From Geobacter sp. UBA4074 (GTDB lineage Bacteria; Desulfobacterota; Desulfuromonadia; Geobacterales; Pseudopelobacteraceae): 18,356 nucleotides of DNA. Positions 6,875 to 14,942 of this stretch are shown here, piece after piece. Below the pieces are notes generated by a model, which did no database searches, was not told where the DNA came from, and saw only the letters and a program-made list of their open reading frames with translations. The stretch lies in the NCBI GenBank assembly GCA_002383415.1, contig DFYU01000108.1:1-18356 (forward strand). Direction: 5' to 3'. How positions within the stretch are numbered: the first letter of the stretch is position 1; every line of letters starts with the position of its first letter. A program made the position numbers and the translations under genes.

Positions 6875-9800
6875 TCACGATTCATCAGCTGCTGCAGTTC
6901 TTTCCCCGTAGCGCAGATACAGGGCCGGCAGCACCAGCATGTTGAGGATGGTGGCGCTGACCAGTCCGCCCAGGATCACCACCGCCAGAGGCGAGAGGAT
7001 CTCGTTGCCCGGCTTGTGGGCGGCAAAAGCAAACGGTACCAGGGCCAGACCGGCCGCCAGGGCGGTCATGGTCACCGGCCGCAGCCGCTCCAGTGAGCCT
7101 TTCACCACCGCCTCGCGCAGCGTTAGTCCCTCGGTCTCCATCAGGTAGCGGTAGTGGGAGACCAGCAGGATGCCGTTACGGGTGGCGATGCCGAACAGGG
7201 TGATGAAACCCACCAGTGAGGCCACGCTGATGGTCCGGTCGGTGAGCGCCACCGCCACGATGCCGCCGATGAAGGCCAGCGGCAGGTTGACCATCACCAG
7301 CAGGGCCGGCCTGAACGAGCGGAACTCCAGATACAGGATCAAGAGGATCAGGCTGACCGAGACCAGGCTCAGCAGGCCGATGGTGCGGGTGGCACTGGCC
7401 TCGCTTTCAAACTGGCCGCCGTACTCCACAAAATAACCAGGCGGCAGCCTGAGCTGGTTGATCCGGCTGCGTACATCCTGATAGACCGCCCGCAGGTCGC
7501 GGCCGGCCACGTTGGCCTGCACCACCACCTTGCGCTGGACGTTCTCACGGCTGATGCTGGTGGGACCCTTGGCCGAGACCAGGTCGGCCACCGTTGCCAG
7601 CGGCACCTTCTGGCCGGTGGGGGTATCCAGCAGGATCTGGCTGACAGTGCTCGCGTCCTGCCGGGCCGTGGCCGGGAAGCGGGCCACGATGTCAAAGCCG
7701 CGGTCACCTTCCAGGGTGCGTGAGACCACCTGCCCTGCGGTGGCCACCTCCACCCCTTCCGCCACCCCCGCCATGGTCAGGTTGTAGCGGGCCAGCTCTG
7801 CCCTCTGCGGCACGATCCGCAGCTGGGGGATATCGGCCTGCTGATCCACCGACAGGTCGGCCAGACCGGGCACATCATCGATCTCGGCCTTGATCTCTTC
7901 CGCCACCTGCTTCAAGCGGGAAAGCTCAGGCCCGTAGACCTTGATGGCCAGGTTGGCCATGGTGCCGGACAGCATATGGTCGATGCGGTGGCCGATCGGC
8001 TGACCGAAGGTGATCGTCACGCCGGGCACCACCGTTGTCAGGCGGCGCAGCTCGGCCATCACCTGCGCCATCCGCCGTCCGTCCAGATTAAGGCTGACCT
8101 CAATCTCGCTGGCGTTGGGAAACTTGCCGTGTTCGTCCTGCTCGCCCCGTCCGGTGCGGCGCGAGGTGGTCTTCACCGCCGGATGGGTCAGCAGCAGCCT
8201 TTCTATCTTCAGTGCCACCTCGGACGACTTCTCCAGGCTGGTGCCGGGACCGGTCACCAGCATCACGGTCAGGGCCCCTTCGTTAAAGGCCGGCAGGAAC
8301 GAACGGCCGGTCAGACCAAGCAGTCCCAGTGCCAGCACAAAGGCCAGCGCAGCCCCTGTCATGACACGTTTGGGGTGGGCCAGCATCCGCTCCAGGAGCG
8401 GCCGGTAGCGGGCCAAAAGCCAGTGCATGGTCCTGCTGTCGCCATGCTCGGCTATGCAGCGGGCCTTGGGCAGCAGGTAGGAACAGAGCGCCGGGGTGAC
8501 GGTCAGCGCCACCAGCAGCGAGGCGCCGATGGCCACCATGTAGGAGATGCCCAGCGGCTGCAAAAGCCGCCCCTCGACGCCGGACAGAAAGAACAGCGGC
8601 AGGAACACCACCAGGATGATCATGGTGGCATTGACGATGGAGGAGCGGATCTCACGGGAGGCCTCGAAGATCACCTCACGGGCCGGCCTGCGCCGACCTT
8701 CCGGCAAGGCATTGTTTTCCTGCAGGCGGCGATAGACGTTCTCCACGTCGATGATGGCGTCGTCCACGATCACGCCGATGGCGATGGCCATGCCGCCCAA
8801 GGTCATGGTGTTGATCGAGCTGTCGAACAGCTTTAAGGCAAAGATGGCAAACAACAGCGAGACCGGCATCGCCACCAGTGAGATCAGGGTGGTGCGCAGG
8901 TTGCCCAGGAACAGGAACAGGATCACGATCACCAGCAGGGCCCCTTCCACCAGCACCCGCTTGATGTTGGCGATCGCCCGCTTGATGAAGTCGGCTTGCT
9001 GGAACAGGTCGCCCTCGATCCGCATCCCCTGGGGCAGGCTGCGCTGGATCTCGGTCAGTTGCTGGGTAATCCGCCTGGTCAGCTCCAGGGTGTTGGCATC
9101 GGGGTGCTTCTGCAGCGAGATCACCACCGCCGGCTTGCCGTTGGCCGAGGCATCACCCACCCGGAAGGCCGGCCCGATGGTGACGGTGGCCAGATCGCGC
9201 ACCAGCACCGGCAGGCCGTCCCGCGACTGCACCACCACCTGTTCCAGGTCGGCGGCCGAACGGACCCGTCCTACCCCGCGCAGCAGGTAATCATGGTCCT
9301 GCTGTTTGATCACTCCGGCTGCAAAGTTTTCGTTGCTGCCCTTGAGCGCAGCGGTCACCTGGCTGACGCTGACCCCATAGGCCTGCAGCCGTAAGGGGTC
9401 GATCTCCACCTGGTACTGCTTGGTCTCGCCCCCCACCGTGACCACCTGGGCCACGCCGGAGGTTGCCATCAGCCGTTTCTTGACCACGAACTCGGCCTGC
9501 TCCTTCACCTCCAGCAGGCTGTGCGTGTCGCTGGCCACGGCGATGTACATGATCTCACCCATGATGGAGGAGATCGGCGCCAGGGTCGGCACGGTCTTGG
9601 GCGGCAGGCTGCCCGCCACCAGTTGCAGCTTTTCATTGACCACCTGGCGGGCGCGGTAGATGTCGGTGCCCCAGGTGAACTCCACCCAGACCGTGGAGAG
9701 GCCGGGGATGGAGACTGACCTGACCCGCCGCACACCGGTGGCGCCATTTAAGTTACTCTCGATCGGATAGGTGATCAGCGCCTCCACCTCTTCCGGGGCC

Positions 9801-9994
9801 ATCCCCTTGGCGTCGGTCAGGATGGTCACGGTGGGGGCGGTCAGGTCCGGCAGCACATCCACCGGCATCCGGATGGCTGTGAAGGTGCCGATCAGCAGCA
9901 CCAGGCACATGGCGATCACCACCACCAGGCGGTTTTCAAGGCTTACGCGGATCAGGCGATCCAGCAGGGTAGCACTAGTGGGCGTGTCCGGCAT
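6875..9994 (-). CDS. heavy-metal efflux RND transporter, CusA/CzcA-like
   Basis: A 1039-residue proton-driven inner-membrane pump of the HAE/HME RND superfamily, in the usual size range, with two sets of six membrane helices around large periplasmic loops. The N-terminal region and 'PVDVLPDLTAPTVTI' are typical of the heavy-metal branch. The TM4 motif (about 399-420) reads 'GGMAIAIGVIVDDAIIDVEN' with Asp411, Asp412, Asp416 and Glu418. It matches neither the usual CzcA form (DFG...DGAV...EN) nor the CusA form (...VDAAVVMIEN), so the substrate is uncertain. No Met triad like that of CusA is apparent; the corresponding loop has 'GRGEQDEHGKFPNASEIEV'. The gene overlaps the adaptor gene by 20 bases and has AAGGAGG six bases before its ATG. 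It is the last gene of the efflux operon. Confidence 0.9.
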   Translation of the reverse strand: MPDTPTSATLLDRLIRVSLENRLVVVIAMCLVLLIGTFTAIRMPVDVLPDLTAPTVTILTDAKGMAPEEVEALITYPIESNLNGATGVRRVRSVSIPGLSTVWVEFTWGTDIYRARQVVNEKLQLVAGSLPPKTVPTLAPISSIMGEIMYIAVASDTHSLLEVKEQAEFVVKKRLMATSGVAQVVTVGGETKQYQVEIDPLRLQAYGVSVSQVTAALKGSNENFAAGVIKQQDHDYLLRGVGRVRSAADLEQVVVQSRDGLPVLVRDLATVTIGPAFRVGDASANGKPAVVISLQKHPDANTLELTRRITQQLTEIQRSLPQGMRIEGDLFQQADFIKRAIANIKRVLVEGALLVIVILFLFLGNLRTTLISLVAMPVSLLFAIFALKLFDSSINTMTLGGMAIAIGVIVDDAIIDVENVYRRLQENNALPEGRRRPAREVIFEASREIRSSIVNATMIILVVFLPLFFLSGVEGRLLQPLGISYMVAIGASLLVALTVTPALCSYLLPKARCIAEHGDSRTMHWLLARYRPLLERMLAHPKRVMTGAALAFVLALGLLGLTGRSFLPAFNEGALTVMLVTGPGTSLEKSSEVALKIERLLLTHPAVKTTSRRTGRGEQDEHGKFPNASEIEVSLNLDGRRMAQVMAELRRLTTVVPGVTITFGQPIGHRIDHMLSGTMANLAIKVYGPELSRLKQVAEEIKAEIDDVPGLADLSVDQQADIPQLRIVPQRAELARYNLTMAGVAEGVEVATAGQVVSRTLEGDRGFDIVARFPATARQDASTVSQILLDTPTGQKVPLATVADLVSAKGPTSISRENVQRKVVVQANVAGRDLRAVYQDVRSRINQLRLPPGYFVEYGGQFESEASATRTIGLLSLVSVSLILLILYLEFRSFRPALLVMVNLPLAFIGGIVAVALTDRTISVASLVGFITLFGIATRNGILLVSHYRYLMETEGLTLREAVVKGSLERLRPVTMTALAAGLALVPFAFAAHKPGNEILSPLAVVILGGLVSATILNMLVLPALYLRYGERTAAADES

Positions 9995-11600
9995 GGGGGT
10001 CCTCCTTGGTGGCGGCCGTGGCGGCCTGTTTCACATAGTAGGCACCCTGCACCACCACCCGGTCGTGCTCGTCAAGCCCCTGCAGTATCTGCACCAGGCC
10101 GTCCTGCTTCTGGCCGATCTGCACCTCGCGCCGGCTAAACCGCTCGCCCGAGGTCTGCACGAACACGAAGAAGCGGCCTTCGTCCTCGGCCAGTGCCTCG
10201 GCCGGCAGCACCAGTCCTTCCTGTGCTTCGCCGGTTGCCACTGACACCGTGGCGAACATACCCACCTTCAGCCGGGCATCCCGGTTGGGCACACTGAAGA
10301 GTACGGCTAAGGTACGGCTCTGGGGGTCGAGCATATCCCCAACTGAGATCAGCCGCCCGGCTCTAAAGCTGCCCTGCTGGCCGGTAACGGTAAACTGGGC
10401 TGTAGGCTGGCGCGGCAGCTTGCCGGCCTCGAGGCTCGGCAGGTTTGCTTTCAGCCAGAGCGTGCCGGTATTGACAATCCTCACAATCGGCTGGCCGGCC
10501 TCGATCCCCCGGCCGGTGCCGGAGAAGACCTCCACCACAGTGCCGCTGAGCGGGGCGCGTACCGTAAGCCGGCCGCCGCCGTCACCGCCCAGCGCGAGCG
10601 CCGATTTCTCCAACGGCGCCAACGCAGCCCGTGCGCTGTCCAGCGCGGCGACAGCCTCCTCCACCCGCTTGCGGGGGGCGATCTTGGCCTCGTACAGGCG
10701 TTGGGCCCGCTCATGTTCCTGACGGGCCAAGGTAGCACGGCTGCGCGCCTCGGCCAGGGCAGCCGAGAACTGGCCGGCACCGCCGTCGGGACGGATCGGC
10801 GGTTCGATCAGGGCGATCAGCTCACCTTTGGCCACCCGCTTGCCCAGGTAGGGCAACGGTCTGGATACGGAGACAATGCCGGACAGCGGTGCTGCCACGG
10901 TGGCCTCGGCGTCACTGGCTGCGATCAGCTCGCCGCTGGCGGTGATCTGCCCGCTCAGTCGCCTGCGTTCAGGGTGCTTGATCAGCATGTCAAGGGCCCA
11001 CTGCTGTTCTTTCAGCAGGGCGATGGTGCCGCCGCCATCGCCAGCTACCACCGGATTTTCATCGTGCCCATCGCCATGCGGTTCTGCCCCGTGGTCATGG
11101 CCTTCGTGGTCATCATGTTCGGCATGCCCGTCGCTCTTCTGGCCGGTTTCCTTTTTGTCTGGCGGTGCGGCCGGCGGAGCGGTTCCAACCCGGATGCCGG
11201 ACAGTTCGATCCGGTCGGTGAATCCTTTTCCTTGCGGCAGCAGTTCCAGGGTGTAGTGGCCTGCCGCCGGGGCGGTTAGTTCAACCTGATAGACACCCGG
11301 CCGGATCGGGGCAGGGGCCGTAACGGTTAGCGGCTGACCCGCTGCCGGCTTCAGGACCAGCTTGAGCGACCCCTCGGCTACCGGTTTGCCGTCGGCAGTG
11401 CGGGTCAGGTGAATCAAAAAACTCCCCTTTTTGCCTGGCTTAAGCGGCTCATACTCCATAAACAGCTCGCTTTTTTCGCTCCAGGCCGTAACCTGTACAG
11501 CCGCTTCATCGGTATGGTCTTGCTCGTGCTGCTTGGTGGAGCAGCCGCTGGCTACTGCCAGCAGCAGTGCCAACAGTAGCCCAGAGATGCGTATCTTCAT
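9975..11600 (-). CDS. RND periplasmic adaptor (membrane fusion) lipoprotein with His-rich linker
   Basis: A 541-residue adaptor joining the RND pump to the outer-membrane channel. The N-terminus is a lipoprotein signal with lipobox 'VASGC' (Cys20), so it is anchored in a membrane facing the periplasm. Residues about 34-140 form an extra beta-rich domain absent from minimal adaptors. Residues 159-180 are a His/Asp-rich linker with ten His, suited to binding metal. The conserved core follows: lipoyl/barrel-sandwich parts (about 215-265 and 340-380), an alpha-hairpin (about 277-335) and beta-barrel regions to about 520. The C-terminus is again His-rich (last residues HAGHAH). Its start overlaps the channel gene stop as ATGA. 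CzcB/CusB type is clear. The His tracts favour a divalent metal such as Zn, Co, Ni or Cu; which one cannot be decided. Confidence 0.88.
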   Translation of the reverse strand: MKIRISGLLLALLLAVASGCSTKQHEQDHTDEAAVQVTAWSEKSELFMEYEPLKPGKKGSFLIHLTRTADGKPVAEGSLKLVLKPAAGQPLTVTAPAPIRPGVYQVELTAPAAGHYTLELLPQGKGFTDRIELSGIRVGTAPPAAPPDKKETGQKSDGHAEHDDHEGHDHGAEPHGDGHDENPVVAGDGGGTIALLKEQQWALDMLIKHPERRRLSGQITASGELIAASDAEATVAAPLSGIVSVSRPLPYLGKRVAKGELIALIEPPIRPDGGAGQFSAALAEARSRATLARQEHERAQRLYEAKIAPRKRVEEAVAALDSARAALAPLEKSALALGGDGGGRLTVRAPLSGTVVEVFSGTGRGIEAGQPIVRIVNTGTLWLKANLPSLEAGKLPRQPTAQFTVTGQQGSFRAGRLISVGDMLDPQSRTLAVLFSVPNRDARLKVGMFATVSVATGEAQEGLVLPAEALAEDEGRFFVFVQTSGERFSRREVQIGQKQDGLVQILQGLDEHDRVVVQGAYYVKQAATAATKEDPHAGHAH

Positions 11601-12913
11601 GGTTTGCCTCGTTCTGTTGTATGGGTGTCAAGTAGGCTTTGCAGACGGCTGTAGCTGTCGTAGGCCGTTTTTATGGCGTTTAATTCCGATTCCTGTTGTT
11701 CGGTAAAGCGCCGCTTCTCATCCAGCACGGTCTGCATACCTACTTCGCCCTGCTTGAAGGCCTCCTGCTGAATCTGCAGGTTTTCCCGGCCCACCGGCCC
11801 CAGGGTGGTGCGGTGCAGCTCCAGGGCTGTCAATGCCAGCCGGTAGTGTGCCAGCAGGTCCCGCAGCTCTGCAGCGGCGGCACGCCGGGCGGACTCGACG
11901 CGATGGCGGCTGGCGTTGGCCAGTCCGTGTACCTTGGAGATCTCGGCCTGGTTGCGGGAAAACAGCGGTAATGGGATCGAGAGCTTCAGGCCGAGGATAT
12001 GGTCCGTGGTTCGTTCCGTGCCGGGGGTCAGCAGGCCTCCGTTCAGCTGGTAGCTGTTCTGGGAGGACCGTTCGTTACGGTAGGCAAGGCCCACCGTCAG
12101 GCTTGGAATCGCCTCGGCCCGGACCAGGGCCAGGGCTGCTTCGTCACGCTGCTGCTCTTGACGCCTGAGTGCCAGGTCAGGGTGGTGTGCGAGGCCATCG
12201 CTCAGTAGGTGCTCATCGGACGGCAACGGTTGTTGCGGCATGGCCAGCGGGGCCAGGGGCGGCAGGGGTTGGCCGTCGGCCAGCCCCATCAGCAGGGCCA
12301 GCTGTCGCTGGGCACGGATCAGCTCGGCCTGTTGTTCGGCCTGTCGCAGCAGTTGTCGCTGCCGGTCCAGGTCGGCCAGCTGTACCTCGAACTCAGGCAG
12401 ATCGCCGGCGGCGAAACGTTCCCGGGCAATGACCAGTAATGTCTCGGCCAGCATGGTCTGGTTGCGGAGCAGTTCAAGGCGCTGACTGGCCAGGGCAGCT
12501 GCGCCCCAGGCCCGGCGAACCTGGTCGGCCAGGCTGCGTTTGCGGGCTTCGAGCTGCAGACGCGCCGCCTCGGCCTCGGCGCGGATAACGGCCTTGCGCC
12601 GGCTGGCAATGGCGGCCAGCGGCAGTTCCTGGCTGAGCGCGATACCGACGCTGCGCTCGTCGGGACTGCCGGTCAGGCTGCCGGTGGTCCCTTCCAACTC
12701 CAGTACCGGATTGGCCAACAGCGGCAGGTGCCCGGCTGCCTGTTCAAGCCCGGTGATCTCTTCTCTATCGGCCGACAACTCGGGGCTGTGCGCCCATGCC
12801 TGTGCAACCGCCATATCGGCAGTCAGCGCGGGTTCCGTTGCCTGGGCGAGGCCAGGAACGGTGAACAGGCAGGCACACAGGATGAGTGTCGGCGCATGAC
12901 GGATAATGCGCAT
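11597..12913 (-). CDS. TolC/CzcC-like outer-membrane channel of the RND system
   Basis: A 438-residue outer-membrane efflux protein. A signal peptide (about 1-26, likely cut after 'GLAQA') precedes two repeated OEP domains rich in Ala, Gln, Glu and Leu, predicted to form the alpha-helical barrel. Typical fragments include 'SPELSADREEI' near the start, 'PLPLFSRNQAEI' in the middle, and 'LQIQQEAFKQGEVGMQTVLDEKRRF' near the end. Length fits CzcC/CusC. ATG at 12913 has GAGGAG seven bases upstream. The 3' end overlaps the adaptor gene by four bases, and the gene follows the small Cys/His-rich gene by 53 bases, so all four genes are probably one transcript. Confidence 0.88.
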   Translation of the reverse strand: MRIIRHAPTLILCACLFTVPGLAQATEPALTADMAVAQAWAHSPELSADREEITGLEQAAGHLPLLANPVLELEGTTGSLTGSPDERSVGIALSQELPLAAIASRRKAVIRAEAEAARLQLEARKRSLADQVRRAWGAAALASQRLELLRNQTMLAETLLVIARERFAAGDLPEFEVQLADLDRQRQLLRQAEQQAELIRAQRQLALLMGLADGQPLPPLAPLAMPQQPLPSDEHLLSDGLAHHPDLALRRQEQQRDEAALALVRAEAIPSLTVGLAYRNERSSQNSYQLNGGLLTPGTERTTDHILGLKLSIPLPLFSRNQAEISKVHGLANASRHRVESARRAAAAELRDLLAHYRLALTALELHRTTLGPVGRENLQIQQEAFKQGEVGMQTVLDEKRRFTEQQESELNAIKTAYDSYSRLQSLLDTHTTERGKP

Positions 12914-12966
12914 GGACAGACTCCTCGGTACGGTTGGTTAATCAGTAGTGTGGTGCTGGGTTGGTA

Positions 12967-13299
12967 TCAGGAGGCGGTGCGTGGTGGTATGAACGGGATG
13001 CGTGAATAGTCCTGCGGAACTAGATGGGGCACAACGGCGGTGAACTGTTTTTCCAGTGAAGGCGGAGAGAAAGAGATGGCGTGTACGCTGATTGCCTGCT
13101 GCTGCGAGTGTGAGCCGCAGCAGTGATCACTGTGGCTGGTGCCCTGGTCATGGCAAGGGTGGTCTGGTGTGGCGCAGGCTGAGCTCAGCGAGCAGCCATC
13201 GCTGTGGTGCGCATCACCGCCGGCCAGATCGTGTCCGGCGTGCAGGCTGCCGGTCAGCAGGCTGAACAGCAGTATCAGGGTGGTAAGCATGCGTAGCAT
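12967..13299 (-). CDS. small exported Cys/His-rich protein, first gene of the RND operon
   Basis: A 110-residue protein with a Sec signal peptide (1-21, probable cut after 'SLHA'). The mature part has five Cys (36, 42, 49, 60, 61) and about ten His, followed by a Pro/aromatic tail ending 'FIPPRTAS'. I do not recognise a named family. Composition and position at the head of a metal efflux operon suggest a periplasmic metal-binding or metal-sensing accessory, which is inference. The tail resembles that of the 118-residue protein at 16888-17244 ('FVPPQNRS'), including spacing of Pro, His and Tyr residues, so they may be distant relatives. AAGG lies eight bases before the ATG at 13299; an in-frame ATG three codons later is a possible alternative start. 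Confidence 0.75.
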   Translation of the reverse strand: MLRMLTTLILLFSLLTGSLHAGHDLAGGDAHHSDGCSLSSACATPDHPCHDQGTSHSDHCCGSHSQQQAISVHAISFSPPSLEKQFTAVVPHLVPQDYSRIPFIPPRTAS

Positions 13300-13322
13300 T
13301 TAAGAAACCTTAGGGTTGTCGA

Positions 13323-13351
13323 CTGATAAAGTAAAGCAAAAAACTTGACAA
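13323..13351 (-). promoter_or_regulatory. probable promoter of the RND efflux operon
   Basis: On the minus strand, TTGTCA (13346-13351) and TATCAG (13323-13328) are separated by 17 bases, about 24 bases before the first start codon. The -35 overlaps almost exactly the TTGACA of the opposite strand, so initiation in the two directions would compete or be co-regulated. Confidence 0.5.
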
Positions 13352-13387
13352 GCAGGGACGGTTCGTCTTGAGTAACTGACGGTTTGT
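13345..13387 (+). promoter_or_regulatory. possible promoter and direct-repeat operator of the CDF-like gene
   Basis: A perfect -35 TTGACA (13345-13350) is followed at 17 bases only by a poor -10 (TTGAGT, 13368-13373). GACGGTTCGT (13357-13366) and GACGGTTTGT (13378-13387) form a 9-of-10 direct repeat with a 21-base period, two helical turns, flanking the poor -10. This looks like a regulated promoter; the regulator is unknown. Confidence 0.35.
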
Positions 13388-13436
13388 ACCCCAGCCAGTC
13401 CACCAGTTCGCAGCGACAAGGAGCTACGCGTCCATC

Positions 13437-14081
13437 ATGCACCAGTATACCCAGCATCAGTTGCACCGCTACGCCAATGCCCTGGCACTGTTCACCATTT
13501 TTTACAACCTGCTGGAAGGCCTGGTCTCGGTCGGGATGGGGATCAACGACGAGACCCTGGCACTGTTCGGTTTTGGCGTCGATTCCTTTATCGAAGTGAT
13601 CTCGGCCGTGGGGGTCTGGCATATGCTGCGCCGGATCCGTGCCAACGGCGGCGAGACCCGCGACGAGTTCGAGCAGCGCGCCCTGCGGATCACCGGCAGT
13701 GCCTTCTACTTGCTGACCCTTGGCCTGGTGGCCACCGCCGGCCTCAACCTGTATCAGCAGCATCGGCCCGAGACCACCCTGTGGGGGATCGTGATTGCGC
13801 TGGTCTCGATCTCCTTCATGTGGGCCCTGATCCACTACAAGGTCAAAGTGGGCACGGCCCTCAATTCACCGGCCATCCTGGCCGATGCGGCCTGTTCCCG
13901 GGCCTGCCTGCATCTCTCCTTGGTGCTGTTGGCCTCCAGCCTCGGCTACCGTCTGACCGGCATCGGCAGCCTGGATGCCATCGGCGCCCTGCTGATCGCC
14001 TGGCTCTCCTTCAAGGAAGGGCGGGAGGCCTTTGACAAAGCCAAGGGCCTCTCCTGCACCTGCTGCTGCCCGTCTAGCTGA
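13437..14081 (+). CDS. CDF-like cation transporter, membrane domain only, Cys-rich C-terminus
   Basis: A 214-residue protein with about six membrane segments, resembling the transmembrane domain of cation diffusion facilitators but lacking the cytoplasmic C-terminal domain of about 80 residues. TM2 has 'VDSFIEVIS' with Asp49 and Glu53 where YiiP has two Asp. In TM5, 'SPAILADAACSRACLH' aligns with YiiP so that its His153/Asp157 metal ligands become Cys153 and Cys157. The protein ends in 'CTCCCPSS'. These features suggest a thiophilic metal, or a non-transport role; that is inference. A good ribosome site (AAGGAG) lies 13 bases upstream of ATG, rather far, but no nearer in-frame start was found. 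It is divergent from the RND operon, and its 3' end overlaps the convergent ABC ATPase gene by eight bases. Confidence 0.72.
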   Translation: MHQYTQHQLHRYANALALFTIFYNLLEGLVSVGMGINDETLALFGFGVDSFIEVISAVGVWHMLRRIRANGGETRDEFEQRALRITGSAFYLLTLGLVATAGLNLYQQHRPETTLWGIVIALVSISFMWALIHYKVKVGTALNSPAILADAACSRACLHLSLVLLASSLGYRLTGIGSLDAIGALLIAWLSFKEGREAFDKAKGLSCTCCCPSS

Positions 14082-14736
14082 TCGCCAGGCCGTCCTTGAG
14101 CCGGATAGTGCGCTGGGCGTAGCGTCCGTTGTCCGGGTTGTGGGTCACCATCACGATGGTCTGCCCGGCTTGGTGCAGTTCGGCAAACAGTGCCATCACC
14201 TGGTCGCTGGTGGCGCTGTCCAGGTTGCCGGTGGGCTCATCGGCAAACAGGATCGTTGGCCGGTTGACCACCGCCCGGGCGATGGCCACCCGCTCCTGTT
14301 CACCGCCGGAGAGCCGGCTGGGCAGGCGTGCCTCCTTGCCGGCCAGTCCCACCCGTGCCAGGGCCTCACTGGCCATGCTGCGTTTTTCAGGCGCAGTTAG
14401 CCTGAGCGGTGCCAGCGGCAGCATCACATTTTCCAGGGCGGTCAGGTACGGCACCAGGTGGAACGACTGAAACACAAAGCCGAAGGTGCGCGCCCGGAAA
14501 TCGGCCAGACCATCGTCGTCCAGTCCGTAGAGGGCAGTGCCGTCGATGGTGACGCTGCCGTCGCTGGGGCGGCACATGCCCCCCAGGATGGTCAAAAGGG
14601 TGCTTTTGCCCGAGCCGGACTGCCCCATGATGCAGACAAACTCGCCGGTTTCAACCGTCAGGTCGATCCCGCGCAGCGCCCGTACTTCACCCTCGCCTGA
14701 GGGGTAGCTTTTCATCAGATTGGTTACGGTAATCAT
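14074..14736 (-). CDS. ABC transporter ATPase, LolD/MacB-like
   Basis: A 220-residue ATP-binding subunit with Walker A 'GQSGSGKST' (38-46), Q-loop 'FVFQ' (87-90), signature 'LSGGE' (142-146), Walker B 'ILFADEP' (162-168) and switch His199. Sequence and length place it with the LolD/MacB/FtsE type that pairs with FtsX-like permeases, so it should energise the permease encoded just upstream. AAGGA lies nine bases before ATG. A 206-base structured gap separates it from the permease gene, unlike the four-base overlaps earlier in the cluster. The substrate is unknown; context with a DUF2318 protein points to metal or redox-linked transport rather than lipoprotein sorting. Confidence 0.9.
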   Translation of the reverse strand: MITVTNLMKSYPSGEGEVRALRGIDLTVETGEFVCIMGQSGSGKSTLLTILGGMCRPSDGSVTIDGTALYGLDDDGLADFRARTFGFVFQSFHLVPYLTALENVMLPLAPLRLTAPEKRSMASEALARVGLAGKEARLPSRLSGGEQERVAIARAVVNRPTILFADEPTGNLDSATSDQVMALFAELHQAGQTIVMVTHNPDNGRYAQRTIRLKDGLAIS

Positions 14737-14942
14737 ATCGTTGGTTCCTTATATCGGTGGCGCGAGGCGCCTTCCGTTCAGAAGTCGCGCTTCTGCTGCG
14801 CTAGGCTCATTCCGCTATCGTCGCTGAACTCGCCCTGCGGGCTCAAACAGCAGCGACGCTTGCGCTGCATGTCGCCAAGCGTAGCAACGAAACGCTCCTA
14901 TTCACTCAAGGTGCCTTGCGCCATCGCTGGTCAATCAGGTTG
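14737..14942 (-). repeat. structured 206-base gap inside the ABC operon, repeat-like
   Basis: No convincing gene. Several short inverted repeats lie close together: GGCGC/GCGCC (14760-14772), CAGAAG/CTTCTG (14779-14795), GCCC/GGGC around 14832-14842, GTCGCTG (14820-14826) with CAGCGAC (14851-14857), and GCAGCG/CGCTGC (14850-14868). This resembles an intergenic repeat or decayed mobile fragment inserted between permease and ATPase genes; no second copy is seen in this window. An in-frame 30-codon ORF (14778-14870, minus) is probably not a gene. Confidence 0.4.

Noticed and set aside
7976..8836. 286-codon ORF on the plus strand opposite the RND pump gene
   Set aside because: Antisense to conserved pump sequence; Gly/His/Gln-rich with no domain.
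13345..13351. CusR-type operator before the RND operon
   Set aside because: Only a single TGACAA half-site is present, and it is explained by overlapping -35 boxes; the inverted half at the right spacing is missing.
14778..14870. 30-codon ORF in the permease-ATPase gap
   Set aside because: It lies within the hairpin-rich repeat-like segment, has no ribosome site and no recognisable protein features.
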